Source: Pegoplata infirma
Lineage: Eukaryota; Arthropoda; Insecta; Diptera; Anthomyiidae
Reading direction: 5' to 3'
Length of the DNA stretch: 64,000 nt
Assembly: GCA_963921195.1 (NCBI GenBank)
Contig: OY992538.1
Location: forward strand, 235,469,462-235,533,461
Each line of letters starts with the position of its first letter. Position 1 is the stretch's first letter. Below, piece after piece: positions 34,391 through 44,762 of the stretch. The position numbers and the translations under genes were made by a program. Under the pieces are notes generated by a model that was not told where the DNA came from, did no database searches, and worked only from the letters and a program-made list of their open reading frames with translations.

Positions 34391-34392
34391 TA

Positions 34393-34500
34393 TTAATTTT
34401 TATAATTTTTGAGCATATTTTTTTAGTTTTTAGTGCATATTTTAGTATCTTTAGTGCATATTTAAGGCGCCTAAAACATAGTTTTTTAGTGCATGAAAAA
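34393..34500. mobile_element. Fragment of the hAT1 family
   Basis: Repeated TTTAGTGCATATTT statements ending in GTTTTTTAGTGCATGAAAAA match the end of the family at 39060-39135. It stops just before the tRNA-like sequence. Confidence 0.5.
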
Positions 34501-34502
34501 TA

Positions 34503-34575
34503 TAAGCTTCGGTGGCTCAGTTGGCTAAGTGGTGATGTTTCAAGTCGGAAGATGGTGAGTTTGATGCTCGCCAGA
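34503..34575 (+). pseudogene. tRNA-like sequence (tRNA pseudogene or SINE head)
   Basis: TGGCTCAGTTGG fits the polymerase III A-box. About 30 bases later a T-arm-like hairpin GGTGAG-TTTGATG-CTCGCC carries a B-box with one substitution (GTTTGATGC). A plausible acceptor stem is not visible and the anticodon arm does not fold well. It is therefore a decayed tRNA or the head of a short SINE, not a working tRNA. Confidence 0.55.
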
Positions 34576-34599
34576 CAGTTTTTATTTTTTGTTTTGTTA

Positions 34600-34670
34600 T
34601 TATTTTTTATTCACCTCATTTTTTCATTCACCTATTTTTTTTATTCACCTTCATTATTTTAATTGACCTT
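34600..34670 (+). repeat. TTTTTTATTCACCT tandem repeat
   Basis: Four imperfect copies of a 15-18 bp unit (TTATTCACCTCA, TCATTCACCTA, TTATTCACCTTC, TTAATTGACC). Not associated with a gene. Confidence 0.6.
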
Positions 34671-34931
34671 TTTATATCTCATTTACACACACAGTGTGTA
34701 AAACTACCCAATTTATAGTTTCCTACTCTAAGTTAGATAAATTTCAACAAATTTTAATCAGAGTGTATTTTTTTCGTTTAATATCCCATACAACTTCATA
34801 TTTTGCTGCAGCCTACTACTCACGTATGTTTGTTTATTTGTAAATATTTTTTTTATAGTTTCATTGTTAAAATTACCCCAAGGAATAATATTTTCACTTT
34901 TAATATTTTTTTCAACATTTCTTGTTCTTTT
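34671..34931. other. AT-rich DNA between tRNA-like sequence and mini-me
   Basis: Nothing recognised; no open frame. Confidence 0.4.
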
Positions 34932-35710
34932 TTATACCCTCCACTCTAGTGATAGAGGGTATATATAAGATTGTCAATTCGTTTGTAACACCTTGAAATA
35001 TTGGTCTAGAACCCCATAAAGTATACATATTCATGATCCTCGATCGATTTTAAGACGATCTAGCGATGTCCGTCCGTCCGTCTGTCAGTCTGTTTGTCTG
35101 TTGAAAACACGCTAAATTTTGAAAGACATTACGGAGCCTCCTGAAGTTTGGCACATATGTTAGGCATTTACCTGGTCAGGTTGGTATTGCAATCCAGCAA
35201 AATCGGTCCAGTCGTTCAAAAGTTATGAGCAAAAGACTGAATTTCGGCGAGGGTTTTTCCTGAATCTACGAGATAAAACACACGCTAACTTTCGAAAGGC
35301 AATTCTGAGGACGCTGAAGCTTGACACATATATTTGTCGTTCCCCGGGCCTGGTTCAGTTTGAACTTCAGCCAAATCGGTCCAGTGGTTCAAAAGTTATT
35401 AGCAAAACCGTGAATTTCAGATTAGTTTCTTCTTAAATTCATGAGTTGAAACCCCGTTAAACATGTTTTAAAAACATTGGTAAGTCAAAAAAATATTTAA
35501 CAACGTATTTTTGTTACTCAAAAATATTTTTACACTCAAAAAAAAAAATTTACACCCAAAAAAATTTTACACTCAAAAAAAATTTTACACTCACAAAAAA
35601 ATTTAGTAATTTTTTTTTTCAAAAATTACTTTAAAAAAAGAGTTTTTTTACACAAAATAAAAACTAATCAAAAATGTTGTTTTTTTACGTTGGAAAGTTT
35701 ACTATCACTT
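34932..35710 (+). mobile_element. mini-me/DINE-1-like element, 3'-truncated
   Basis: Complete 5' hairpin, CCCCATAAAGTATA, core ATGATCCTCGATCGATTTTA, short (GTCC)(GTCT) block and ACACTCAAAAAA units. The copy stops at TTACTATCACTT, just before the expected GGGCATTGTGGAGG. There it meets a family H element that starts AGGGCGGATTAGTCAATG. Confidence 0.85.
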
Positions 35711-35820
35711 AGGGCGGATTAGTCAATGAAAAGTTAGCTGCTAACTGCCGATTTAACGGAGCCTTATGTCAAAATTTGTATGAAAAAGTTAAATTTAACT
35801 GAGAGTTATTTTATAACGGA
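35711..35820. mobile_element. Family H element, partial (copy 2)
   Basis: Shares GTTAGCTGCTAACTGCCGAT and GGAGCCTTATGTCAAAATTT with 30942-31071. The right TIR is missing, and the sequence passes into the (GTCC)(GTCT) region of the next mini-me. Confidence 0.6.
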
Positions 35821-36600
35821 TCCATCCGTCCGTCTGTCTGTCTGTTGAAAACACGCTAACCTTAAAAAGACTTTACTGAGGCCGCTAAATTTTGGCATAT
35901 ATGTTGGTCATTTACCTAGTCAGTTTGGTATTGCAATTCAGAGAAATCGGCCTAGTGGTTCAAAAGTTATAAGTGAATTTCGGCAAGGGTTTCTCGCGAA
36001 TTTACGTGATAAAAAAATGTTAACTTTTGAAAGACTATTCGGAGGCTGCTGAAACCTGGCATATATATTTGCCACATATATATTTGTTGGTCTGGTTGGT
36101 ATTGAATGTCAGCAAAAACGGTTTAGTGGTTCAAAATAAATTAGCAAAACCGTGAATTTCAGATCGGTTTCACCTTAATAACTTCACGTGTTGAACCGAG
36201 CTTTCAAAAAACAAGATTTAAAAACATTGGTTAGCCACAAAATTACTTTGCAAGTATTTTTATCACTCAAAAATATTTTTACACTAAAAAAAAAATTACA
36301 ATCAAAAAAAAATTTTACACTCAAAAAAAAATTAGTAATTTTTTTTTGTTAAATTCTTATTAATTTTTGTTTTATTCGACCTTTAAAATATTATATTTTA
36401 AGTAACTTTATTCTAGCTCGAGGTCATTATTTCCTTTTTTTTTCAAAAAATTAAAAAAAAAAAAATTTTTTCTCAAAATAAAATATTTTTAATCAAAATT
36501 GTTATTTTTTTTTTACTTTAGAAAATTTACTATTACTTGAAAAGGGCATTGTGGAGGGTATTCATAGATTCGGCTAGGTCAAATTTAAATTTTCTTCTTT
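35821..36600 (+). mobile_element. mini-me element, 5'-truncated, with a family C scrap
   Basis: Begins at the (GTCC)(GTCT) block and ends with GGGCATTGTGGAGGGTATTC and CGGCTAGGTC. Between about 36357 and 36440 it contains a fragment of family C (TTTTATTCGACCTTTAAAAT, CTAGCTCGAGGTCATTATTT). That fragment lies inside the element, which otherwise continues. Confidence 0.8.
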
Positions 36601-37535
36601 TCTGTTGTTTCTGCTTCTCTCATCATTTTTAACCAACCACTAACAACAGTTCTGGAGGAAGTGGTAAGACCAACCAATTTTTTTGTTTTTATTTTTTTGT
36701 TTCAAAACCAATCATTCTTTTTCAATATTTTTTGTTGTACTCCTGGTTTTAACTTATCTTTTCATCGTGTGGTCGTGTTGTTTGTTACTAACCAATTTTT
36801 TTGTGAAAATTTATTGCTTTTGAATTTTTTTATATATTTTTTTCTTTTATAATTTACACATGAGTACAATTTTTTGTTGTTGAATTTTATGCTGATGTTA
36901 GCTGAAATCTATAAAAAATCGTAAACAATTTTATAACCTCTAGTTGTTATAATTTTGAATATTTTTTTATGTTTTTTTTTCTTTTTACACTTGAAAAATT
37001 AAGGTCAAACTTTTTTTTTTTTGCCAACTTTACAACTCTTTTTTTATATTTTTGTTATACAAAGGTGTGTGTGTGTGTGTGCCTGTTATTGTATTTTACC
37101 TATGTATGTGTCATATTTTTATTGGTTTAAATTTTTTTTATATATATTTTATATTCGTTACGGAATTTCCATATGCAAGTGTCATCAAGTTTTACAAATT
37201 ACTTTTATACATGTCGTTTGTTTTTTTTTTATTCGTATTTTTATATTTTTTATATTTCTGAGTGAAATATTAAGTGTTATAATGCGAATACGTACTTTCG
37301 CCCACGTATTTTACTTGTTCAAACATATAAGAAGGCTTATATTTTTTTTATGTTTGGTAAATGTGTTCGTTGAAAATCTTTTAAAAGGTTCTTGTGTTGG
37401 TATCAAGGATATTGAAAAATTACTTTTATGTGTTAACATTTTCAATGAATATGACATTGGTATGGAATTATGTGTGATATACGTACATATAATTTTTTAT
37501 TACTTTTCAAGAAAAGGACATTAAAAAATTAAATA
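36601..37535. other. T-rich DNA with the longest open frame of the window
   Basis: A 167-codon frame (37021-37524) is the longest in the window. It is almost entirely Phe, Ile, Tyr, Val and Cys from T-rich sequence, has a (TG)n run (37063-37082) at its start, and shows no domain, splice context or codon bias. I treat it as chance. A hydrophobic small protein cannot be strictly excluded. Confidence 0.45.
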
Positions 37536-37884
37536 AAAAAAGTAGAAAAGTTAAATTCGACTTGGCCGAATCTATGACTACCCTTTATAATGCCCCTATT
37601 AAAGGATAGTAAATTTTCTAACGAGAAAAAAATTAACAATCTTGATTAGAAATATTTTATTTTTAAACTTTTTTCATCATTTTTGTAAAAAAAAGAAAAA
37701 TTACTATTTTTTTTGAGTGTAAAATTTTTTTCGAGTGTAAAATTGTTTTCGAGTGTGAATTTTTTAGTGTAAAAATATTTTTAAAAATATTGGCTTACCA
37801 ATGTTTTTAAATCTTGTTTTTTAAAGCTCGGTTTTTTCAACACGTGAATTTAAGGTGATGAAAATCTTCACGGTTTCGCTAATA

Positions 37885-38577
37885 CCCAGCAAAAACATGG
37901 TAATGAGTTGTGAAAAGTAATCATTACCAAGTACATTATTTATAGTATATACCCATTACCAGTAACATTATTTTAAGCCCAAAAGTAACTACTTTTCAGT
38001 AATATGTTATAAAAGCACCTCTAAAGAGTACTTTCCACTATCACACTTTTCCATTATACACATCAAAATTTACCGATTTCCCAAAGACTTTTGGATTCTT
38101 TTTTGATTGAAACCTAGTCGTATCTAATAAGTGAACAATTTCTCTCCAAATTTTTTAAAAAAATATTTCGCTAACATGGTGAAATTACGCTTGTATAATG
38201 GAAATGTGTGATAGTGAAAAGTACCCTTAAGTAATAATATCTCCTTGCACTTGCATTTTTTGACCTTTACAATTCAATTAACTTAAAAAGTACTTAAAAA
38301 CTTAATAAAAATTACGGAATTTTCAAGTTTTAGTAACAACAAGTTACATTTTAAATGTTTTAATTAACTAATTATTTTACTTCTTATTGGTAATGGGTTT
38401 TTACTCCTTATTAGTAATCCGAGTCAGTAACTACTTATCTATCTCCATACTCTTCACTAGTTATTTTTGTCCCACGCCCTTGTTAAAATAATTAGTGTTT
38501 CATTCAATAAGTAACTACTGATTAACATCTGTTTCGGATTACAAAACCCATTACTAGTAATGCCAATTTTCGCTAGG
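37885..38577. mobile_element. TIR element, family R (copy 2)
   Basis: Ends CCCAGCAAAAACATGGTAAT and ATTTTCGCTAGG (complement CCTAGCGAAAAT) are inverted repeats, flanked by TA on both sides (37883-37884 and 38578-38579). Contains the nested 203-bp MITE at 38025-38227. GTAATG/CATTAC and ACTACTT statements fill the interior. No coding capacity. Confidence 0.75.
38025..38227. mobile_element. 203-bp MITE, family E (copy 2), nested in R2
   Basis: Same length and nearly the same sequence as 26614-26816, including the long inner phrase TTGATTGAAACCTAGTCGT. Flanked by TAA (38022-38024 and 38228-38230), a TWA-type duplication. The close match to copy 1 suggests recent movement. Confidence 0.85.
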
Positions 38578-38581
38578 TAAC

Positions 38582-39137
38582 TAGAGATGTGATTTCCATG
38601 CAAATGCATGTTTTTTGTCGATAGTCTAAAAATGATATTGACCAATTATCTTTCCGAATCAACAAATTTGCGTTAAAATGACATCGATTTGTTTTTGCAT
38701 ATTTTTGCATATTTTGGTAAAAGTGCATATTTTTGCATATTTTGGTTTTAAATGCATATTTTGTGCATAATTCTAACTTTTAAATGCATTTTTTTGCATA
38801 TTTTGGCATAAATTTGCAAAAACACAAATTGAAATATATTTGTTTCAAACACTATTTTAAAAATTTATTTTAATAACAAAAAAATATTATTTTTTTTAAT
38901 TTTTTAATAGATTGTTTTAATTTCTAAATAAATCTTGCTTACATAAAGTTTTAAATGTTACTACTTAAATCCGTTATTATTTCTTTTGCTTTTTAAGATG
39001 TTTTTCGTATGAAAACAAGATTTCTTTGCACAAATTTTGTTTTTTAGTGCATATTTTTAGGTTTTTTAGTGCATATTTTGAATGCGTATTTTGAATTTTT
39101 TTGCGCATATTTTCGATTTTTTAGTGCATGAAAATCT
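38582..39137. mobile_element. hAT1-family element, right end lost (hAT2)
   Basis: The left end TAGAGATGTGATTTCCATGC matches the terminus of hAT1 (5' TAGGGATG), and the body (TTTTTGTCGATAGTCTAAAA, CATCGATTTGTTTTTGCATA) is the reverse complement of 5990-6130. The right end stops at GCATGAAAATCT and passes straight into mini-me sequence (CCGATTT), so the terminal CATCCCTA and the second target-site copy are gone. The expected left duplication CTAATAAC has been cut by R2. Confidence 0.75.
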
Positions 39138-39196
39138 CCGATTTTCATTTGGTTAAAATTAAAAAAAAACAAGACCAGGGGAACGACAAATATATA

Positions 39197-40475
39197 TGGG
39201 GCATTCCATGTCAAACTTTGACAATTTGAATAATATTTTTTTAAATTTTCGCAATTTGTTGACAGTTTTTAGTACCTTTCGAAAACTTCTTCGTGGTAAA
39301 TTTTTAGATTTTTTTGATCACCGGTTCAAAAGATATCGATTTTTAAAAATTGGTAGTTTGTTACTTTACTCAAACTTCTTTTACTCATAACTTCTTCAAT
39401 AATGATCCAAATTGAAAATTTTTTTTCCAAATTTTTGTTTTTTTACGTACTTCTTAAAAAGGCGGCTTCCACACAAAATGACATTTTAAAAATTTTCTCC
39501 AACCGCTCTAACTGCCCTAAGAGTGCCCTTAGAGCAACAAAATGTATGACCGACCCACAATATTTTTTTAGTCCAAACATTTTCTCTGAACACACCTACC
39601 CCCTATCTTTAACTATTAAGGAGGTCCCAATAAAATTTTTTTTATTTTTTTGGTAAATTTTATTTAATCAGCTTCTACCGGTCCAATGGTGCGTCCGAGA
39701 GGGGTCATTAGGGAGACCGACCCCCATTTATTTTTACCCTCGAACATTTTTATAAAACATACCTACGCCATATCTCCACTTTTATTTGCCTTAAGGGCAC
39801 TCTAAGGGCAGTAAGTGTGGTTGGGGCAAATTAAAAAAATGTCGTTTTGTGTGGGAGCCCCCTTAGAAATTGAAGGTAGGGTAGTAGTTTGTTCCGAAGA
39901 TATGTTAAGACGTAAAAATTAAAATGGGTATCGGTTTTGGAAATGACCCCTCTATGACGCACCATTGGAGCAGTCAAAATGATTTTAAGATTGGAAAATT
40001 ACAATAAAATTTTTTCAAAAAATTTTTAAAAATAGTAATAATCGTTATCCCACGATCCTCCTGGGCAAAAAATTTGTAGAATCGATAGAAGTTTTACACA
40101 AAAAATTTCAAAAAAAATCGAAGAGAACAAACATTTTCAAAAATGAGATTTAAATTTTAAAACTTAAAAATCGTATACTAGAGCGATTTTAAGAATTTTT
40201 TGAGATTTTTTTTTTTAAAAGTACGTAAAAAAACAAAAATTTTGAAAAAAAAAATTAAAATTTGGACCATTATTGAAGAAGTAATGAGTAAAAGAAGTTT
40301 GAGTAAAGAAACATACTACCAATTTTTAAAAATTCGATATCTTTTGAACGGGTCATCAAAAAAATCAGAAAATTTACCAGGAAGGAGTTATCGAAGGGTG
40401 CTAAAAACTGTAAATAAATTGGGAAAATCTAAAAAAAAAAATTTCAAAGTGTCCGATTTGATATAGAATGCCCCA
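39197..40475. mobile_element. Long inverted-repeat element FB2 (shorter copy)
   Basis: Ends TGGGGCATTCCATG and TAGAATGCCCCA, with TA on both sides, as in FB1 at 8000-9958. The right arm is closer to full length, while the left arm lacks the segment corresponding to about 8272-8630 (junction near 39458, AAAAAGGCGGCTTCC). Frames at 39402-39656 and 40200-40466 repeat readings seen in FB1 and carry no domain. Confidence 0.8.
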
Positions 40476-40486
40476 TACACTTCAGA

Positions 40487-40559
40487 CAGAACCAGAGAGT
40501 TTTTCTATGCAAAAAATGTCGCAGAAGCTGAGACTTTTTCTATAGCAAAAAATGTCTCA
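40487..40559 (+). repeat. Palindromic satellite S, short stretch left of D2
   Basis: Two units in the form TTTTTCTATGCAAAAAATGTC...GAGACTTTTTCTATAGC. They continue beyond D2 at about 42003, so D2 sits inside an S array. Confidence 0.65.
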
Positions 40560-41999
40560 CAAAGAAAGTATCTCAACCCTTATGAAGGGATTTGCCTGAA
40601 ACCTTAAATATATATAAAAGAGACGATTTTACACTCAAAAAAAAAAAACTGTAATGTTAGCAACAAAAGCTTGTAAACCTACAGGAAAATTTGCTGATTT
40701 TGAACCCACAATTTTTTTGCTAAAGTTAGCAAAAATGTTTTGCCAATAATTAGTTAACTAATTTTTTTTTTTTTTTAACTTAGTTCATACCCCTCTGAGG
40801 ACCCCATTGGGTTCGGACCCGATAGGTCCAGACCCCGATGGGCCTAGACCTAGTTGGGTTCCTTAAAAATTGTCATAGTTTTTGATCCAAAATTTGTGTC
40901 CGTTTCGCTCTACCTTGCTTAGTTTTTGAGATACGTGATTATAGGGGACCACTGGGGTCATGAGAATTAAAAAACTCGATAACTTCAAAAATATTACCCG
41001 GAGAGCTTTTGACTATTTTGCGGTCTTGTTCTATGTGTTGAGAGATACAAAAATGCTTTTGGACTTTTTGTTGTGTCGGCAATATTTACCGAGATATGAG
41101 CATTTTTAAATTTTCGGGAATGCTAACTTTTTTGGATCCAAAGTTAGAGCCCATTAGGGTCCACAGATGTGAAGAGGACCAGTGATACTATGGAGATTCT
41201 AAGAACCAAAAATGGCCTCCATTTTGCTCTATCTGGCTTAGTTTCCGAGATAGCGCCATTTTAAGTTTTCTGAAAATAAAAAAAAATTTACCATTTATTT
41301 TGCTAATATTAACAAAAAATCTTGTTGTCAACTCAATTTCAAATTTAGCAAAAGAAATTAATTCAAAGCTTGTTTAAAATTGCTAATGTGCTAAATGAAG
41401 TTTACAAGAATTTTTTGCTAACATGCTAATCTCAACTAAAAATTTGCTAAAAGTTAGCTAACCAGCATTAGCAAAAAAAAATTAGTAAATCTACTAATGT
41501 ATTATTTTGAGTGTAAGGTTGGGGTGTCTCGTCTTATCGGCCATATCGGTGTTTAAAAATTTGTTGTCCCCTTATGAAACAATGTGGACCTTTGGGAAAA
41601 TTTCGATAACTCCCGAATTAACAGGAATATCGCCTAGTTGAAAAATACGTGCCGCTTTAAATTTAATAAAGATTATTTCGCATTCATATGGATATCGTAG
41701 GTCTATGTCTTCACATAAATACCCCTCAATTTTTATGAAAAAAATATTTAACGAAGCCAAATTTTTAAAAGCCACCGTTGGATAGGCATTAAAAAGACCT
41801 TTCTTCATATAGTTTCTTAGAAAGAATTGGCTGAACAATCCAAAAAACGAATTTCTCGCCATTTTTTTACCTAAATTTTGAACCCCTAATTTCCCGATAT
41901 GGCCGATAAGCCGAGACACACCAACCTAAGGATTGTCTATTTTATATTTATTTTAAATTTCATGCAAATCGGTTCATAAGGGTTGAGATACGTCCCTTG
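40560..41999. mobile_element. TTA-target TIR element D2 with nested Q2
   Basis: The left end (AAAGAAAGTATCTCAACCC) and right end (GGGTTGAGATACGTCCCTTG) match element D3 at 60799-61386, as do GGTTGGGGTGTCTCG, TTATCGGCCATATCGGTG and GCCGAGACACACCAACC. The left terminus has drifted from CAAGGG to CAAAGA, and its flank is TCA against TTA on the right. A family Q element is inserted at 40632-41513; removing it plus one TA rebuilds GACGATTTTAAGGTTGGGG, exactly as in D3. Confidence 0.8.
40632..41513. mobile_element. TA-target TIR element, family Q (copy 2)
   Basis: Ends CACTCAAAAA and ATTTTGAGTG with TA on both sides. The interior differs from copy 1 but follows the same plan, with TTAGCAAA / TTTGCTAA statements in both orientations near the ends. 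A GC-richer middle (40780-41270, for example GGACCCCATTGGGTTCGGAC) has no open frame. Confidence 0.8.
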
Positions 42000-42002
42000 T
42001 TA

Positions 42003-42195
42003 GACTTTTTCTATAGAAATTTTTTTTAAAACTGATATGGCCGATAAATCAAGACACCCCAGCCTTAAAATTGTCTGGTTTAAATATATTTTAAGTTTCA
42101 GGAAAACCGGTTCAGAATCTGTACCTTTTTCTTTATGAAAAATGTCTCAGATGTCTCAATATAATGCCCTGATTCAGTATGTCGCACAAATTAAG
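42003..42195. repeat. Satellite S remnant and partial element D end
   Basis: GACTTTTTCTATAGAAA is one S unit. It is followed by about 90 bp matching the right side of element D (TGATATGGCCGATAAATC, AGACACCCCAGCCTTAAAAT, TTTCAGGAAAACCGGTTCAG), a partial extra copy without terminus. Confidence 0.6.
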
Positions 42196-42275
42196 TGACT
42201 AGAAATTTTGTACGTAAAAAAAAAAAAATCTGAGTTTTTGTTTTACGTACAAATTTTGTAGTCACTCACTTCGAC
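42196..42275. repeat. Small hairpin element, family T
   Basis: AGTGACTAGAAATTTTGTAC and GTACAAATTTTGTAGTCACT form a near-perfect stem of about 29 bp with an ACGTAAAA/TTTTACGT core. A diverged relative lies at 51268-51366 with the same outer TGAGTGA / TCACTCA and inner ACGTAAAA. Confidence 0.7.
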
Positions 42276-42289
42276 CGAGATAGCGAATT

Positions 42290-42500
42290 GCACAGTAAAA
42301 CTTTTTATACGCGAAAAATGTCTCAGAATCTAAGACTTCTCCTTTACGAAAAATGTCTCAGAATCTGAGACTTTTCCTTTACGAAAAATGTCTTAGAATT
42401 TGGAACTTTGGAAATGCCTCAGAATCTAAAACTTTTCTTTATGGAAAATGTCTCAGAATCTGAGACGTTTTTGATACGAAATAGGTCTCTTTTGCCTTTT
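42290..42500 (+). repeat. Palindromic satellite S array
   Basis: Five or so units of the form TACGAAAAATGTCTCAGAATCTGAGACTTTT. Same satellite as at 59020-62275, in the opposite orientation. Confidence 0.8.
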
Positions 42501-42510
42501 TTTTTTGATA

Positions 42511-42799
42511 AAGCTAAGTACTCTGTTTCTTACGGTGAAAATTTCACTTAAACTTTAAACGCCTCAAATTGCAATAAAACATTTAAAAATCAAGAACTTT
42601 TGACAATGATAAGAAAGAAACGATCATAACAAAACTGAAATGTCACTTTTTCACGGCAATTTAAATTGTCTTGTATAATAAAAATGAGTGAAAACTTTTT
42701 TAACAATTTCCCCTTAATTCCTCGCGTTGCCAATTTTTTTTTTTTTTATATGGAGTTTGACAGATTTTTTCCCGTGAAACCGAACAGAGTACTTAGCTT
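42511..42799. mobile_element. Small TIR element K, about 290 bp
   Basis: AAGCTAAGTACTCTGTTTC at the left and GAACAGAGTACTTAGCTT at the right are inverted repeats, with inner ACGGTGAAAATTT / TTTTTTCCCGTGAAAC similarity. The complementary TTTTGCCTT / AAGGCAAAA just outside may mean the true ends are slightly further out. No coding capacity. Confidence 0.65.
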
Positions 42800-44291
42800 A
42801 AGGCAAAATAAAAATTAGCAAAGATTCCCCCCTTAGTCGGATTAGCCATCAAAAGTGACATTATAAGAAAAGTACAAATACTTAAAAAATATTATATACA
42901 AAGTCCTTCAAAACTTTGAAGTCCTTTTAAAAGGAAACAGCATCAAGAAATAAAAAACGGTAAGTTCTGTTTTACTTCATTTTATCTCTTCATTCTGACG
43001 TATATCATCCGGTTCTTGTAAAATATTGGCTGTCGGATAGTGGAGTTGTCAAAAATGCCAAAAAAAAAAAGCCACGATTTGTTTTTCTGAACTTTAACCT
43101 CAATTTTCTTTAAAACGTAAAAATTTTCGAAAAGTTTGGAGACCAGATTAGTGATCACTAGAACAATTGCAATTGTGTGAGGTCGCGTTTCAGTCGCATC
43201 AAGTTGTTTTTTTAATTTATCAGTAGTTTATTTAAATTTAATCAATTATCTTTTTTAATTATAGTCTATTTTTTTTACAAATTTTCCTTTTAAGTAAACT
43301 TCCCCTATTTTCCTGTCAATTAACACAAATGTTTATGGTTTATATAAAAATAATACAATTATTAATATCTGCATGTAACGACTTTTTAAAATATCCATTT
43401 TATTTAAAAATATTTATTTAATTAAAAAAATCGCATTATTTATAATTTTTATTTTGCATATAAAAATAAACCAAATCATTGCTATAATAACATTTGGTTT
43501 TACTTTCGATGGCTATTAAAAAAATTAAAATAAATTAAAATTACCATAATTACAACCCCATTAACATGAATATAGGTCAGTCATCGAATATAATTAACAT
43601 AAATAAATAAGTATGAGTGAGGGAGTGAGTGAGTGAGTGACTGAGTTTCAAAGTGGATATTTAAATACATATTTAAAACAATTATAAAATAAACAAATGA
43701 AAAACAAAAATTAAATAAATAAAAGTAATAATACTGATTTAATTGTAAATTTAAGTGGAAATATGGCCTACATTAACACAGAACAGCACAGAACAGCATA
43801 AATTAATTGTTTCACAGATGAATGAATGAACAAATGAAATATATAATAATAAATGTAACATTAAAGATGAAATAGCATTTAAAAAAATATAAATAATGAT
43901 GCAATTAAATTAATATGCTACACTCAATATTAAATGTTTTTTAAAGCACAAAATTTTATGTAACAGCATCACTTTTTCGTGATTTAAGAAATAACACAAA
44001 TTTCCATTGGACCAAATCTTGAAAACTAATTGAGAAAGGTAAAAATGGACAAAAGGTTCAAAACTTAAATTCTGGATAAAGGGGAACTCCTGGTTACATT
44101 TGAAAGAATGTAAAAAAAATCTAAAAGTTTTGCAAACATTTTTTTTTTTCAAAATTTTAGAAAAATTCTTGGACAGTCTTAAAAATTTTGGAAAAAATCA
44201 GAGAAATAAAAAAAATCAATAGAATGTTTAAAAAAAATTTGACAAAATCTCTGAAATAACAATTATGACAATTATTATAGTGATACTCTTA
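42800..44291. other. AT-rich DNA with (GAGT)n microsatellite
   Basis: Mainly A/T tracts. A (GAGT)n run lies at 43613-43645. CCTTAGTCGGATTAGCCATC near 42832 faintly resembles the start of family H. The minus-strand 80-codon frame at 43910-44152 has no domain. No gene supported. Confidence 0.5.
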
Positions 44292-44294
44292 TAA

Positions 44295-44762
44295 CACTGT
44301 GGAACAAATATAGGTTAGCAAAAGTTAGGTCGATTCTTAGAGTGAGGGGTGAAAATAGAGGCTAAATTAGAAGACCCGTATCACGGCGATTGTTTATGTT
44401 AGTTCGAATTTTTTTTAATAGACCTTCGAACTTTGCAGTCAAATGCCGATTTTCAGCATATTGTTTATATGGTTTTTTGGCTATAACTCGTCAACTAATT
44501 GAGTTTTTTTTTTTTAATCTGTAGAAGCCAAATTATTGCTAGAGACCTGTCCAACAATTAAAAATTGATTTAAAAAATTTTTGAAGTGCTTATGATGCAT
44601 TCAAAAATCGGCATTTGAATGCAAAGTTCGAAGGTCGATTAAAAAAAAATCTAACTAACATAAACAAACGCCCCGATACGGTTCTCCTATTTTAGCCTCT
44701 ATTTTCACCCCACACTCTGAGAATCGACCTGACTTTTGCAAACCTGAATTTGTTCTACAGTG
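44295..44762. mobile_element. Long-TIR element I, 468 bp
   Basis: Outer ends CACTGTGGAACAAAT and ATTTGTTCTACAGTG. The TIR continues for about 175 bp on each side (GGTCGATTCT, GTGAAAATAGAGGCTAAA, CCTTCGAACTTTGCA, AAATGCCGATTTT). TAA flanks both sides (44292-44294 and 44763-44765). The centre is short, so most of the element is stem. Non-coding. A sequence like its end recurs near 58951 (AACACTGGGGAACAAATTT). Confidence 0.85.

Larger units (their letters stand above)
37536..40486 (-). mobile_element. mini-me element carrying three direct insertions
   Basis: The minus-strand copy starts with AGTAGAAAAGTTAAATTCGA, CTTGGCCGAATCTATGACTA. Its pieces are 37536-37884, 38578-38581, 39138-39196 and 40476-40486. 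They join across R2 (37885-38577), a hAT-like element (38582-39137) and FB2 (39197-40475). The joins read CGGTTTCGCTAATAAC, then CCGATTT...GACCAGGGGAACGACAAATATA, as in uninterrupted copies. The 5' end is missing beyond about 40486. Confidence 0.8.

Noticed and set aside
34503..34575. Functional tRNA gene
   Set aside because: A-box and T-arm are good, but the acceptor stem does not pair and the B-box has a substitution. Called as tRNA-like only.
37021..37524. 167-codon open frame, longest in the window
   Set aside because: Composition is dominated by Phe, Ile, Tyr and Val from T-rich DNA, begins at a (TG)n run, and shows no domain, promoter or splice context.
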